NCBI GenBank assembly: GCA_030704615.1
Contig: CM060733.1
Span: 11,594,001 to 11,658,000 of the forward strand
Length of the DNA: 64,000 nucleotides
Direction: 5' to 3'
From: Takakia lepidozioides
Taxonomy: Eukaryota > Streptophyta > Takakiopsida > Takakiales > Takakiaceae
The notes beneath the pieces were generated by a model. That model did no database searches. It was not told the origin of the DNA and was given only the letters and a program-made list of their open reading frames with translations. Made by a program: the position numbers and the translations under genes. Positions within the stretch are counted from its first letter, which is position 1, and every line of letters begins with the position of its first letter. Below, piece after piece: positions 36,838 to 48,000 of this stretch.

Positions 36838-39311
36838 CTACTCTGATTCTAAAGGTTTCGCTTCAGCTTTCATGCTCTCCGACAGGATCCATACAAGCTC
36901 AGAGGTCTGACTCTGAATGTGGCAGATTTGTTTGGATAGCTGTCTGCAGCTAATGCACCTAGCCGTAATGAATGGTACCAATTCTGGTGTGGTGTCGAGA
37001 ATTGCAACACACGGTTCACGAACCCTACCGTCTTGATGGTGGGTATTCAAAAAAGTGTGTTTGGGCATTATAGGCCCTATGTGAATGGGGTTGCGAGGAG
37101 TTGCGAATGCCCTCAAGGGGTAGAGCATTGGCATGGTCCCTCCAAACTTCTCCTCCATGGAAATATCCGCACTCGATTTCGAGGGTTCTGGTGACCAGTT
37201 GAAGTTGTGCACAAGTCGTGCTACAGCCAGCATGACCATCGTCTGCCCCAAGTTACCACCTGGGCATCCTCGCCTGCCCAAACCAAAGGGAATGATCCGC
37301 AGCTCTGGGTCATTGATGCTGGCCAGATTCTCAGAGCTCCACCTCTCCGGTTGGAACTCAAGAGGGGCAGACCAGACCTCGGGGTTACGGCCCAGCTCGA
37401 GGATGCTGATGAGTATGTTGGTGTTGGCAGGAATGTCGTAGCCTGCTACTTTGGTAGCTATCATGCCTTGGCGAGGGACGCCGAAAGGGCCGGGAGGATG
37501 CAAGCGGAAGGTCTCCTTCCCACCACTAAGGTAGGGCAGCTTGTAGAAATCTGCTTCTGCCACGGGCCGATCATGGCCTACGACCGCGTCAATCTCTTGC
37601 TGAAGCTTCTCCTGAATTTCAAGGTGTCCGCCCACCTCAGCTAGTGCCCTCGGTGTTTGGCAACTGGAGTATCTGTTCCGCCACATCAGCTTCTGCATGG
37701 TACCAATAATGGATCCGAACCAGAACCGACACCGAATTCGTCAAGATCGCCATTTCCTACACTATCTGTAAACTATTGGCATTAAAGTCCATGCTGAGCT
37801 GTGGAGGAGCGGACGATGTGCTATACGGACAGCATTCTTCCAGGAGGAGAGGAGATCAGAGCCACAAGGATTCCCGAAATTGAGCGTGCCTAACATTCTG
37901 CATTCGGAGAATGTGTGACCTTGCCAAAGGCGATGCAATCACTAATAAAGGTCCAAACCCTTTCGACATATCACATTGTCTTAAATGCTCACATAAGGTT
38001 GGATTGCTAGTGGAAAGAGCGACTTACAAGAGTGAGAGCTTTAATAGTTGCGTCTTCCAGTTGGGCTGCACCCTCTTCTCCAGGAAGGGAAAGAAGTACA
38101 TCAATGAAGTCATGAACATCCTTCTTGCCCTTTTGTTGCCGGTGCTGTTCGATGATGGTTTGAAGTTTTTCATCAAGCTCGTCGTGCACCTTAAACACGA
38201 ACCCACAATCGAATGTCAGAAGACCTTTCCTCTGGCAACTCAATCTCTGAAGGTTCATATGTTGAATTCTGTCCCCCGGAGAAGCCTATGTAGTTAACCC
38301 AATGCTAATTTACCTGAAGACGTCCAGAGTTTAACCTGGGACCTTAGACTACAGTGCTACACCCTCACCCTATTACAGGCACCAGCTTGAGACATAGTGA
38401 CTTCGGTGAAACAATCTCTATCTCGTTAATGGTTTTGGCAATGCGGTCCCTGGGAATGGCAAGCACCGGACTCATTGAGAGCTCCTTTCTCCCTACCTGC
38501 TTGTTTATGCCCTTTCTTCTCCCCCTTAAACTTTCACTGGGAATTTTACCTGCTTCAATGGTTTCTGGTAACCTTGGAGGTCAAACCACTTAAGAGCAGG
38601 AATGAAGTCCCCAATGTTGAAGACACCAAAGAAATCAAAGCTCTTGGTCAGCAACTTCAACACGTCCATGGAATCGTCTTGGCCTGCAGATGCATCGCCA
38701 AAGTACCGTTTCCCCAAGATCATGCTGGTCATGATGTTCATGGAAAATGCCTCCATTTCGTGTCTAATTTCCACGCTCTTTCCGGCCTCATACTTCTTCA
38801 AAACATTTTTCAACATCTGATCGGTTTCCGCGTTCCTGATGGGTTCAAACGTCTCTAGCCTTTTGGGGGTGAGGAGCTCATTCACACAGACACGGCGCAT
38901 GTGTCGCCAATGTGCGCCGTAGGGGGCCATGGCGAAGTCGTGAGAATCGTAAGTCAAGACCCTGGAAGCGATTGTCGATGGCCGCGATGAGAACACATGG
39001 TCCTGCTCCTTCATGATCTCGCCCACGATCTTGGGATGGCTGGTGATCACTGTAGGCACCGATCCCATTCGCATGTACACAATTGGTCCATACTTCTTAG
39101 TCAGCTCCGCCACGGTCTTGTGTGGCTGGGGTCCCAGGTGAGGCAAATTCCCAACCACTGGCCATGGGCGGGGTCCTGGGGGCAAGTTCAAGGCTTTTCC
39201 TTTCAAGAAGCGTTGGACAACCCCCGAAACAATCACTCCTATCAACAACACCTGCAGAACCTGTGTCCAAGTAAGTGTCCCAAATATGTCAACAGGCAGA
39301 ACTGCCGCCAT
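36838..39311 (-). pseudogene. Cytochrome P450 (A-type, CYP75/flavonoid hydroxylase-like) pseudogene
   Basis: Exon 1 39311-38550 encodes an N-terminal membrane anchor, the hinge LPPGPRPWPVVGNLP and the helix C motif APYGAHWRHMRRVC. Exon 2 is 38189-38028, phase 0 on both sides. Exon 3 (about 37710 down to 36838) has GTDTP of helix I, the ExxR helix as KETFRLHPPGPFG, and the heme loop FGLGRRGCPGGN (Cys near 37265). GTDT is in a different frame from the following ALAEV...HLEIQEKL: about one base is gained and two lost at 37640-37695, and the DMIA-like start of exon 3 is also damaged. A usual C-terminal FATPR runs on for 70 more codons. Exons 1-2 are intact, so decay is recent or the assembly has errors. 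If functional it would be an ER-bound, NADPH-P450-reductase-dependent monooxygenase; substrate unknown. Confidence 0.75.
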
Positions 39312-41040
39312 TCCTTCTCTGTTGCTTCAACAGCCGAGCAATTCAAGTATGCAGAATCTGTTGAAATAGACAATCAATTACAACCGCGCAGCAACCGCCA
39401 AACACAGCTCCAGACTTGCAATTGGGAGCAGTGGCAAGACCCCAGAGACTGTATCGGTTGGTACCCACACGAGAAAAAGAGGAGAGTGAGCAGCTTGGAA
39501 CTGATGCAGAAGAGAGCATCACAGAGGCTTCATATAGGTTCGTTTGCTGATCTACAGGCTGCTGAGATGACTTGTTCCATTCTCTCTTTATTGGTCACGC
39601 TGACAACCCGCCTCTCGTACCTTCTGTTTGACCCTGGAGCCTACCTTGCCTCTCTCTTTCTTCCCTCTCTTCCGTCTCGTCGCCATTGACTGAATCCTCG
39701 CTCCACACGTGCACCGCCTGCCTCTTCACTAAACATTCTCTTCACTAGTCTATAGAGTCTTTTACAATTTTTTATTAGTTTATTATTTATTTTTAACACA
39801 GAACAGGGGGATTGTAGTCCTGAAAATTTTGTTAATAAGGTAAAAAACAACTAACCTTACAAGAGCCATAAGCCAGAGGAATGAGGTCTAGAAGCAAGAA
39901 AAAGAGAGCAGGAGAAGTTACTTAATTACCTACCACGTTGGCCTTTCACACTGTTCTATAGTTGGTCAATAGTTAATACATTTTTTAGTATACATCTAGC
40001 ATTTTTATACTAGATAATATGACTCCGCAGGGAGTAAGTATGGTTGGCCATTCACCTCTCAAGACAAACCAGTAATATGATCACATTCAAAGTTTTTTAA
40101 GATAGTGCTAAGTATGTGCTGCTGCATCTTTTTTCTTTCTTTTCCTTTCTCTTATTATTAACTGTTGAGTCTTCCTGGACGTTAAACTTGAAAACTTTTT
40201 CTTAAATGTTCTTAAATGTTTTTAAATCTTCCTCGTCACAATTGAAGGGACTCATTTTTCTTTGACCTATGACTTGACGACTTGACCCCATAAATCAGCC
40301 ACAAAAGAAACAAGAAAACATTGTGCATATGTCTTACTGACAGATAAATAATAAGGTCAAGTCAAATATAAATAACAAATAATAAAATGAAAATAATGGT
40401 CATTTAGGACATTTTCGTTTTAGCTAAATCATATTAGTTTCAGGCCACGAGTCACCCAAGGTAAGAAAAGATGAGTTTTCTATTTGCCCCATGTGACTCG
40501 GCTGGAAGTTGACTAAGCCCAGCCGGCCAGGTCACCTGGGTCCAACGAACAACCACTTGACACCTGTCCAATAGGATCATCAACCCTTGTGCTAATTGCT
40601 TCACCCGGGAAATGTGATTCTGGGACGGACTGTTGTCAATTAGACTTGTTTTCACATCACGTTATCCCCAGGGCCTTGATTGCCAGCCAATCCATAAGGT
40701 TGGATTAAATGTCCTCAGGAAGTAGAGGCCTCGGCCGTGTAGTCTTTCTTTCCAAGCACATGTAATGAATATGGCCGTAATTACAGTGACATATTCTGAG
40801 CTTGAAATATGTTGCTGAATAATGTAAAGCAGTTTCATTCGGCCCGGTTAATTCTACAGTGGTCCAGAACACTCTAGACACATCTTCTGAATCCATCCCT
40901 ATCTTTTATGCAAGCGATTGGAATTTTCAGTGTCTTTTACAGGGGGTAAAGAATTGATTATTTAATATGTAATGACGTGAGGCTGTAAAGAATGACTATT
41001 AAAAGTTAAAGGAAAAGAAAAAAGAAAATGTTCGCTCCCA
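39312..41040. other. P450 upstream region and AT-rich intergenic DNA
   Basis: 39312-39700 is the former P450 promoter/5' region. 39720-40400 is strongly AT-rich. A TCCTGGACGTTAAACTTG block near 40168 resembles the 3' end of the SINE at 36475 and a block at 43170. No gene recognised. Confidence 0.4.
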
Positions 41041-41110
41041 GGTGTGTAGCTCAGTTGGATAGAGGACTGAGTGTCACCCAGGTGACTCTGGGTTCAAATC
41101 CTTCTACCTT
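41041..41110 (+). mobile_element. tRNA-related SINE head
   Basis: Perfect internal pol III promoter boxes: TAGCTCAGTTGG (box A, about 41047) and GGTTCAAATCC (box B, about 41091). The acceptor, D and T stems do not pair properly, so it is not a working tRNA gene but a SINE or tRNA relic. Confidence 0.6.
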
Positions 41111-42223
41111 GTCGAGTGTGGTATAATCTTCTCGCCCTTCCCTTGGGCGTGTCCCTTCATATTTCCCTTGCTAAAAACAATTGGAAAAAAGAAGAAACAA
41201 GAACATGTGGATATACCCACTAGCCTACAACAATTTATCATTTGACAACCTAGAGGTATATGAGATCAGAGTCCAAATCAATTAATCAGGACATGCTTCA
41301 GCCAAGTTCCAAGTTCCAACCATTTTTTTATTTTTTGAAAAGAGAAATACCGTGAGTGACTGCTCACAAATCAGGCCTCACAATCAATCATCCGGGCAAC
41401 AACCACTACCCTTTTCTTCCCACGATGGTGACTTCTGCATGCAATGAAGCTCTTAGCAGCCTCTGTAGACACAAGCTAATTTTTTAGTGCTTGGAGATAT
41501 ATGTAAAACATCCATTATTACTTTGAATGAAAATTAATTAACTAAGGAATTTTGGAACAATTGAAGCAGAATTGGGCGTGCCATGATTGGGTTTCAGGTT
41601 GTTCTTTATTTATTCGGCAGCATATTTCATAGTATTTGCACTTGACTAGATCTTTATAAACTCCAGCAATGAAAGAATCTGAAAGAAAATGTGGGTGCCA
41701 AAAAAGACAAAACCTCGCGTGTCGACCAGGTGATTATATGGCAACACAGAAACAGATGTTACTGTGAAATCGACAAACAAATTCACTTTCCGTAGACCAG
41801 ATCGAAACAATCTCTGGTTAAGAGAGCACCGAATTCTCCTTTGGGTGCTTCTGCATACATAAATCCATTTGTCAACCATGAAATTTGTAGTAGAATTCGA
41901 TAAGAAATATGGATGAAATTATAGAGAGGGTGATTCTATCCAAAATTCAGTGGATGAACAGAACATATGGCTATTTCCTGCAAAACTCAGCAGCCACTTC
42001 TGTTACTTTCCAATTTTCAAAAAACATCACTGATTCATAGGCGAATTTTTTTGTCTTATATATATATATATATAATTTAGATAAACAGGGGACGGAGCCC
42101 TGGGATAAGTTTTATTTAGACTTATTGGAGGGAAAAACATTAAAACCCTCTGTCAAACCATGAGGCACATACACCGTTGTCAACTTTATCGGTAAGGCAG
42201 GTTTTCCGTCCTAGTCAATGAAA
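41111..42223. other. AT-rich intergenic DNA with TA microsatellite
   Basis: A (TA)n run lies at about 42057-42074. Only short frames, none recognised. Confidence 0.5.
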
Positions 42224-42231
42224 GTAGAAAC

Positions 42232-42699
42232 CAGTGTTGGTCTGGTATGGGTATCAGACCCGAGTATCAATGCTGGTATCAACCCTGGAATCAGGGACCA
42301 GACCAGTCTTAAGTTTGACAATACCAGGTCATATACCAGACCAGGCTGGTATCCGTTTTCTCATACCAGCCACAATACCAGTACCCCCAGCCGTCTTCCT
42401 CATTTACTCTGGTATGTGTACTATACTAGTTTATGTATACATACATGTACTAGGTTTATTGTATTTATTTTCACTTGATATTTGACAAACTTGTACTTCA
42501 AATGGCTTTGGAATGATACCAGAATTGATATCTCATACCAGGCTCCAGCTGGTATTATGGTCATGATACTCATACTCATACCAGTATCTGGAAAAAAATA
42601 CATCCACCATATAGACCAGACTTGGTAGGAAAGTTTTGTGAAGGGGATGGTACCAGGACCAGTCTGATATGTCCTAAACCTGATACCAGACCAACACCG
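42232..42699. mobile_element. hAT-type MITE, 468 bp, perfect 8 bp target duplication
   Basis: The left end is CAGTGTTGGTCTGGTAT and the right end reads inward CGGTGTTGGTCTGGTAT. The flanks are an identical 8 bp GTAGAAAC at 42224-42231 and 42700-42707. CAGTG-type ends with an 8 bp duplication fit the hAT superfamily. The interior is filled with GGTAT and ATACC words and codes for nothing. Confidence 0.85.
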
Positions 42700-42707
42700 G
42701 TAGAAAC

Positions 42708-43689
42708 CTGCTTCAGGCAGAGTCTTGAGCAACACTCCCAAGCAAGTTTAAGTCAATGTTGACAAAGTCCACTTGTCATGATCTCAAAAACCCTTGCAGA
42801 CCGATTGTTCGATCTCTAATATTACTTTTTTTTACTTTAAATAAAACTATATATAATGATCAGATTCGCTAGACTATTTTTCAGAAACAAATAAAAAATC
42901 AAAATCAAAATCAAAAGGAGGTGTAATATATTTGCCTGCCAGGCCTTTACAGGGTGTTTTCTCCCCTGTCTTATTTGAAATTCGTTGACTGGATCTCTGC
43001 CATCACCTTTGCACAAATAGATATTATATTGTATTCGGTAATACATATAAATATAATACATACCCATTGTGTGCATGCAATCGCCGGGCCCACATGCAGC
43101 CGCCACATTGGGAACAATTGGGGTATATTCATATATTCCTACATTCTGCTCCCATTTTGTGCACCTATTGTTTGGACGTTAAACAAACTTTCACTTTCTT
43201 CCGTCAATGGGATGTCCACCGTTTTACTTTTTTGTTTGAAAACGATCCTTATAAGTACACTTGACTCGTGAAAGTGAGTCAATTGACGTCACTCTCGAGG
43301 GATGCAGGGGGGGAGCGGAGCTGAAATTGACCCATTTATCCCACATATTCCGGGAATAAAATTACGTGGATGGTTCTGCACAATATAAATGGGGTGATCT
43401 GTGCGGCATGTATCGCAAAGGCCCACAGGGACTTGTCCGCAACAGAAGGCACGTCGTGCAGGGGCCCCACCGGAGCTTTAACGAACGGACATGAACTTTT
43501 TTAAACTGTCCAGGTCCGGGTCGTCGTAGCAAGGGAGGCTAGGGTTTGACATTCTGCTTCTCCAGTTTTTTTATTCTATTATTTTTTCTTCAACGGGAAA
43601 CACCTAGGAGCGACAAATAGGGAGAGAAGAAAATAACCACGCCATGAGGCTGGTCATTGGACACCGACAGAGGAGGAACATGCCACGCC
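42708..43689. other. Intergenic, no gene
   Basis: Contains a TTTGGACGTTAAACAAACTTTC block (about 43170) like the SINE 3' end at 36475. Otherwise no recognisable feature. Confidence 0.4.
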
Positions 43690-43765
43690 CAACAAGAGCA
43701 GGATTTGACCCCAGAATCATCTGGCTGGCACTTAGTGCACTATCCAACTGAGTTATTGATTACCA
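43690..43765 (-). mobile_element. tRNA-related SINE head
   Basis: The minus strand reads TAACTCAGTTGGATAG (box A, about 43756-43742) and GGGTCAAATCC (box B, about 43711-43701) about 40 bases apart. Stems do not fold into a sound tRNA. Similar in plan to 41041-41110. Confidence 0.55.
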
Positions 43766-44154
43766 TACTTGCCTACGCTATTCGTCAGGACCCGCCCGGA
43801 CTAATTAATATTTTTTGAAGAAGGGGTTTGGCAGGCTTTTTGGGAATTTATGCAGTTCCGACGGTAATTCCGAGAGTAATCATTCCAGTGACGACCGAAG
43901 GTCGGAAGCTACTTTATCGTAGAACAGATATAGGGTGCCATAGTGCCCCGTCATCATCGCCATGTCATCGTCACCACGTCATCGTCGCCACGTTTCGTCG
44001 TCGTCAAATTTCGTCGGAACTGCTCGAAACTGTCTTTGCAGCGCGAGGAAGGGATGACGATACCCGGCATCCTTGAGAGCGGAGGGGTTTCACACACCGA
44101 TTTCAGAGGGAGATGAGGAGAAGCTTTGGAATGAACACTTTCCCGACCCCAGTC

Positions 44155-44292
44155 AATGGACAAAAAGGTGAATGGTTTTCGTCATCGAATGAACTGTGAA
44201 AAAAACGTGGAGTCAATGGTGGGACAATGGAGACAAAAAGGTGAATGGTTTTCGTCATCGAATGAATTGTGAAAGAAACGTGGAGTTCATTT
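44155..44292. repeat. Tandem duplication, 72 bp period
   Basis: ACAAAAAGGTGAATGGTTTT and the following 40 bases occur at 44160 and again at 44232 with three or four differences. It lies just upstream of the orphan nucleostemin-like exon. Confidence 0.8.
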
Positions 44293-44522
44293 TCATAACA
44301 TTGTCCCTCGACTGTCCAGGTTAGGAAACTTTCCTGCCTTCATTCAATCAATGGTGGGATATGGTGGAAATGTACTTATATCTAAAGCTGACATGTACAG
44401 TTCTTTTTACAGTAAAACCACTTATATACGTTTCAAATGCAAGCCAAGAATTCACAGTTACTATAGTTACCCTTCGAGAAGATTCTTGGAACTGACATTC
44501 ATTTATCCTGTTTCAATGGCAG

Positions 44523-44737
44523 GAAAAATCCCTTACTACACAGTGCCACTTGTGCGGGAGGTCAGTGAGCATGTCGAATCTGCAATTGTAGCTGACTGGA
44601 GCAAGGAGTTTGATGTGGAGGGTCTGTTTAAGAATGAGGAGTCAGTTGTTATAGCTGGACTCCCTTCTCTTATCGACACACTTCATGTGGAAATGCCTTC
44701 AAGTGCTCCACTTACTATGGACATCGACACCGTTCAG
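44523..44737 (+). pseudogene. Orphan exon of a nucleostemin-like GTPase (GNL3/NSN1)
   Basis: Acceptor TTTCAATGGCAG, 215 bp open exon, donor GTTGGT. It begins GKIPYYTVP and continues EHVESAIVADWSKEFDVEGL, matching the segment after the GTPase domain of nucleostemin-type nucleolar GTPases (usual form IPYYTMPP then KEFDVDEVY). The circularly permuted GTPase domain itself and the tail are not found nearby. It may be a captured or stranded exon beside the CACTA element, or part of a gene split by that element. The exon is open and its splice sites look sound. Confidence 0.55.
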
Positions 44738-45039
44738 GTTGGTTCAATTTAACCTGGATTATATAAATATTCTCCTTGGCAGCAGCAACAAAATTGTGGC
44801 ATGATGCTGAGGAGACAGAAATGTTGTGGTGTACTATATTGGTTGGTCTTCTAAATGAATCACCCTCGTTGAAATCTCTAAAATGACTGTCACCTTTAGT
44901 TGATCATTTCCAAAAGCTAGCGGCAATGCCCTCCTTTGGTCTATTTCTTGGGTGAGTACTCACATCAAATTCATACCATGGTGAAGAGCTTTATTGAGAA
45001 AAACTGGAAGACCGGAATGATTTTGTTTTGCAATACTGA

Positions 45040-48000
45040 CTATCCCTTCCGCAGCTCCATAAGTTTCAATAACTTTAGACTCCAAAGTGTTGTCTGGCCA
45101 ACCACCTGCCCCAACTCGGTCTGTTTCCTAACACCATTCACATATGGTAGAGGGGTGTTACTGACACATGCCTCTTTGATGTACACACAGGCATAATCAA
45201 GGGGCACAGCAGGGTACCCGTAACCCACCACAGCACCTTGAAGAGCAACAATCAGCCCTACTCCACATTTCTTGCGTTTGGAGTTCACATCCAACAGCCG
45301 AACCTCGTCACCCACCCTGAACTGTGATCCCAACTCCACACAAAAAAGAACACGATGTGAAAACCCATGACATACACACGACTAGGACACTCAACATTTG
45401 CGAGTTAAAGAGAGCCCCAAGGTTGGAAAAAATATAACAGACAAGACAACGGCCTGGACTTACTCCATTTGCAGTCTCCAGTGGTGGTGAGACCTCTTTT
45501 GGGGGGCTACTCGCCGGGTCGACACTCTTGCCCCTCGTCTGTACCGGCTTGTCGACAATATCACCTTTGTTTGTCACAAGTTCCTGTGTCACAGACCAGA
45601 GATCAACCAGGAAAGCAATGAGCAAACAGGAATAGTGAATAGAAACAAAATCCAAGTATGAATCAAACAAAAAAAACCAACATGAAAAGCTGCAAAGAAA
45701 ACCTAGCATTAATCAAGCAACCGAGGAGAAGCATCCAGGAAAGCAATGCAATGAATGAACCCACAAAAATGTAGCCTCTGGAGCACTGTCAGAATGTTTG
45801 TACCTTCACAGTAGCAGTGTTGTATGGTTGTTGTCCGAAAACAGGCTGAGACTCCAAAAACTTGGGAATACTGGCAGCTTTCGATGTCTTCCACAAGAAA
45901 GGCCACAACACCTCTGTTAGATACTCATCAGTTGGTGAATCTGGTTGCACCTTCCATGGCTCTGGAAAAATCCCACTGAAGGGAGGATTGTTTGCCGCCT
46001 TTCTTGGTGTGTCGTCAACAAGAACAGTGTCCTCGTAAGTCCATTCTGGCCAGTCTGCCCACACTGTAGACAAGTTCTTGAAATATAATGGCTTTGAATC
46101 AGACCCCTTACGGCATGGGAGGACTGGGTCCTCGTCACAGTGAAGGGCATCCCACTGGAAAACCAGGTTAGTGTGGGCTGCAAAAATATAGTCCACCATT
46201 GGGAAGAAGTTGCGAGCTTGGCAACAAGACCACACCGCCACCTCAAAGTGTTCAAAACACTTTTGCAAAAAGTCATAACAGCGTGGTCTCAAAACTACCA
46301 TCTTCTTGCCACACATCTTCCCCACAAAACCTTTGGGAAGGGATGCAGGCCCATTAGCAGAATGAAAAGATTCACATAACAGACCATTTAAGTCCAGAAT
46401 TAGTAAATGCTTCCTCGTTGGTCCAGGAAGTAAACTGACATTTGGCTTCAACATGTAAGCAGGAGAAATTAAAGCAACCTGCTTGTTTGTTTTGTCCCCG
46501 TCTGCATCTTCCTCCCCATCTAAACTCCCACATACCTGCATACCAGAATCCGGTGTGCCCGGCGGCTCTGTCACCATTGCCCCCAGGACTGCTACTGCCT
46601 TTGTACGTGGCAAGGGCTGAATTTCCACGTGTACCTCACAGCTAGCCTTCCCTGTATCCTGCTGCTGCTCGGTCAAATTCAAAAGATCATCAGTGACAGG
46701 AAGACATAAGGGCTTAGAGTGAGCACCAGTTACCGTCTGAAATTGGGATTCCAAACATTTTGATACTGTCACAGCAGACGTATCCATCGTAGATGTCACT
46801 GGTCCTGCGTCTGGTAGATTAATCCCCAATCTGGTCACAATGGCTTTCTGGTACTCAATCATACTCTGCATCTGTAATTTTAATTCTGCCATGTCACGTC
46901 CTTGTGATTCCACCAGTTTGTCCAAGCCATCCATCCTGCCAACTACTGTAGAATATGCGAGACTTCCCTCCTGCCAATCCATGAAAACTTGCCCAAGTAT
47001 GAATCAAACCAAAAAAACCTAGCATGAACAACCATTGGAAAGAAAACCCAGGCCAAAAGCCGTGAAAAAAACCCTAGCAACCTATGATGCAACAACCACT
47101 CTAGCAAACGTAGAAAACACACTTACCACTCTACCACTAACATAATGAACACACTTGATTGTCTGTTTGTTCTCCCAGCTGACAACCGTGACACTGAACC
47201 CTCTTGAATTTCATATAATGTAGGAGGGCACCCTGATAGTGTTTCCTACAAATTAATCCATGCCACAAACAAACCCATGCCACAAGTCAGTAAGCAATGT
47301 GAGGGCTGACTATATACACATAGCAATTCAATGAGGAACAAAATACAGAGTCGTGATGATGCCACTTACCAAGCGTGCTTCCACCATTGCCTTCCCACCA
47401 TGGCCAGTCTTGGTAGGATTCAGAATTGCACCATTTGTCTTCTTCATGTTGCCCGACACTTTGTGGAACACCTCTGTCTGCCAGTAACTTACAAGCTTGT
47501 TCCATACCTCGTCAGATACAGTAATGGATTTCCCCTTACCACCCAACCACGCAGTGTGTGCTTCATAACGCTGGCTCTTCATTATTCTGCCAATTGTTTG
47601 TTTTAGGTGGAAGTCTTTTAACTCGTGCGGCGTATATGAAAATAGCTTAGCCAGGTGATCTCTGATTTCGTATACAACTTCATCAGGTTGGTTGTTGATG
47701 GCAAGGGAACAATCTAGCTTGCGATAAGCCTGTCCTTTAAGGGCAGCGTGCCATACATTCCGGGTCTGACCATACGGGGCTCCTTTGAGGTTCGTCAAAA
47801 TCACCATGGGAGGAAGACCTGCAGCTATTCTCTCTTCCTTGACCTTGGCAGCTTCAATTTTGGCTGAGCTATTAGCCCTTCTTAAAGCATCGGTTCTATC
47901 ATTCTTTGAAACGGCACCCTCCCCTCCTTCAGAGACCTCCGTGCGCTCAGGAGAATTCAAAGCAGGATCCTGCCAAGTAGGGACTGGTGGCCATGGCTGT

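Noticed and set aside
36838-36845. Left CACTA terminus at CACTACTCTGATT
   Set aside because: It shares only the first six bases with the right end, lacks subterminal repeats, and lies in the P450 3' region.
38997-39689. 230-codon plus-strand frame opposite the P450
   Set aside because: It is the antisense shadow of P450 exon 1, whose minus-strand motifs are unambiguous.
41041-41110. tRNA gene
   Set aside because: Internal promoter boxes are perfect, but acceptor, D and T stems do not pair, so it is a SINE head or relic.
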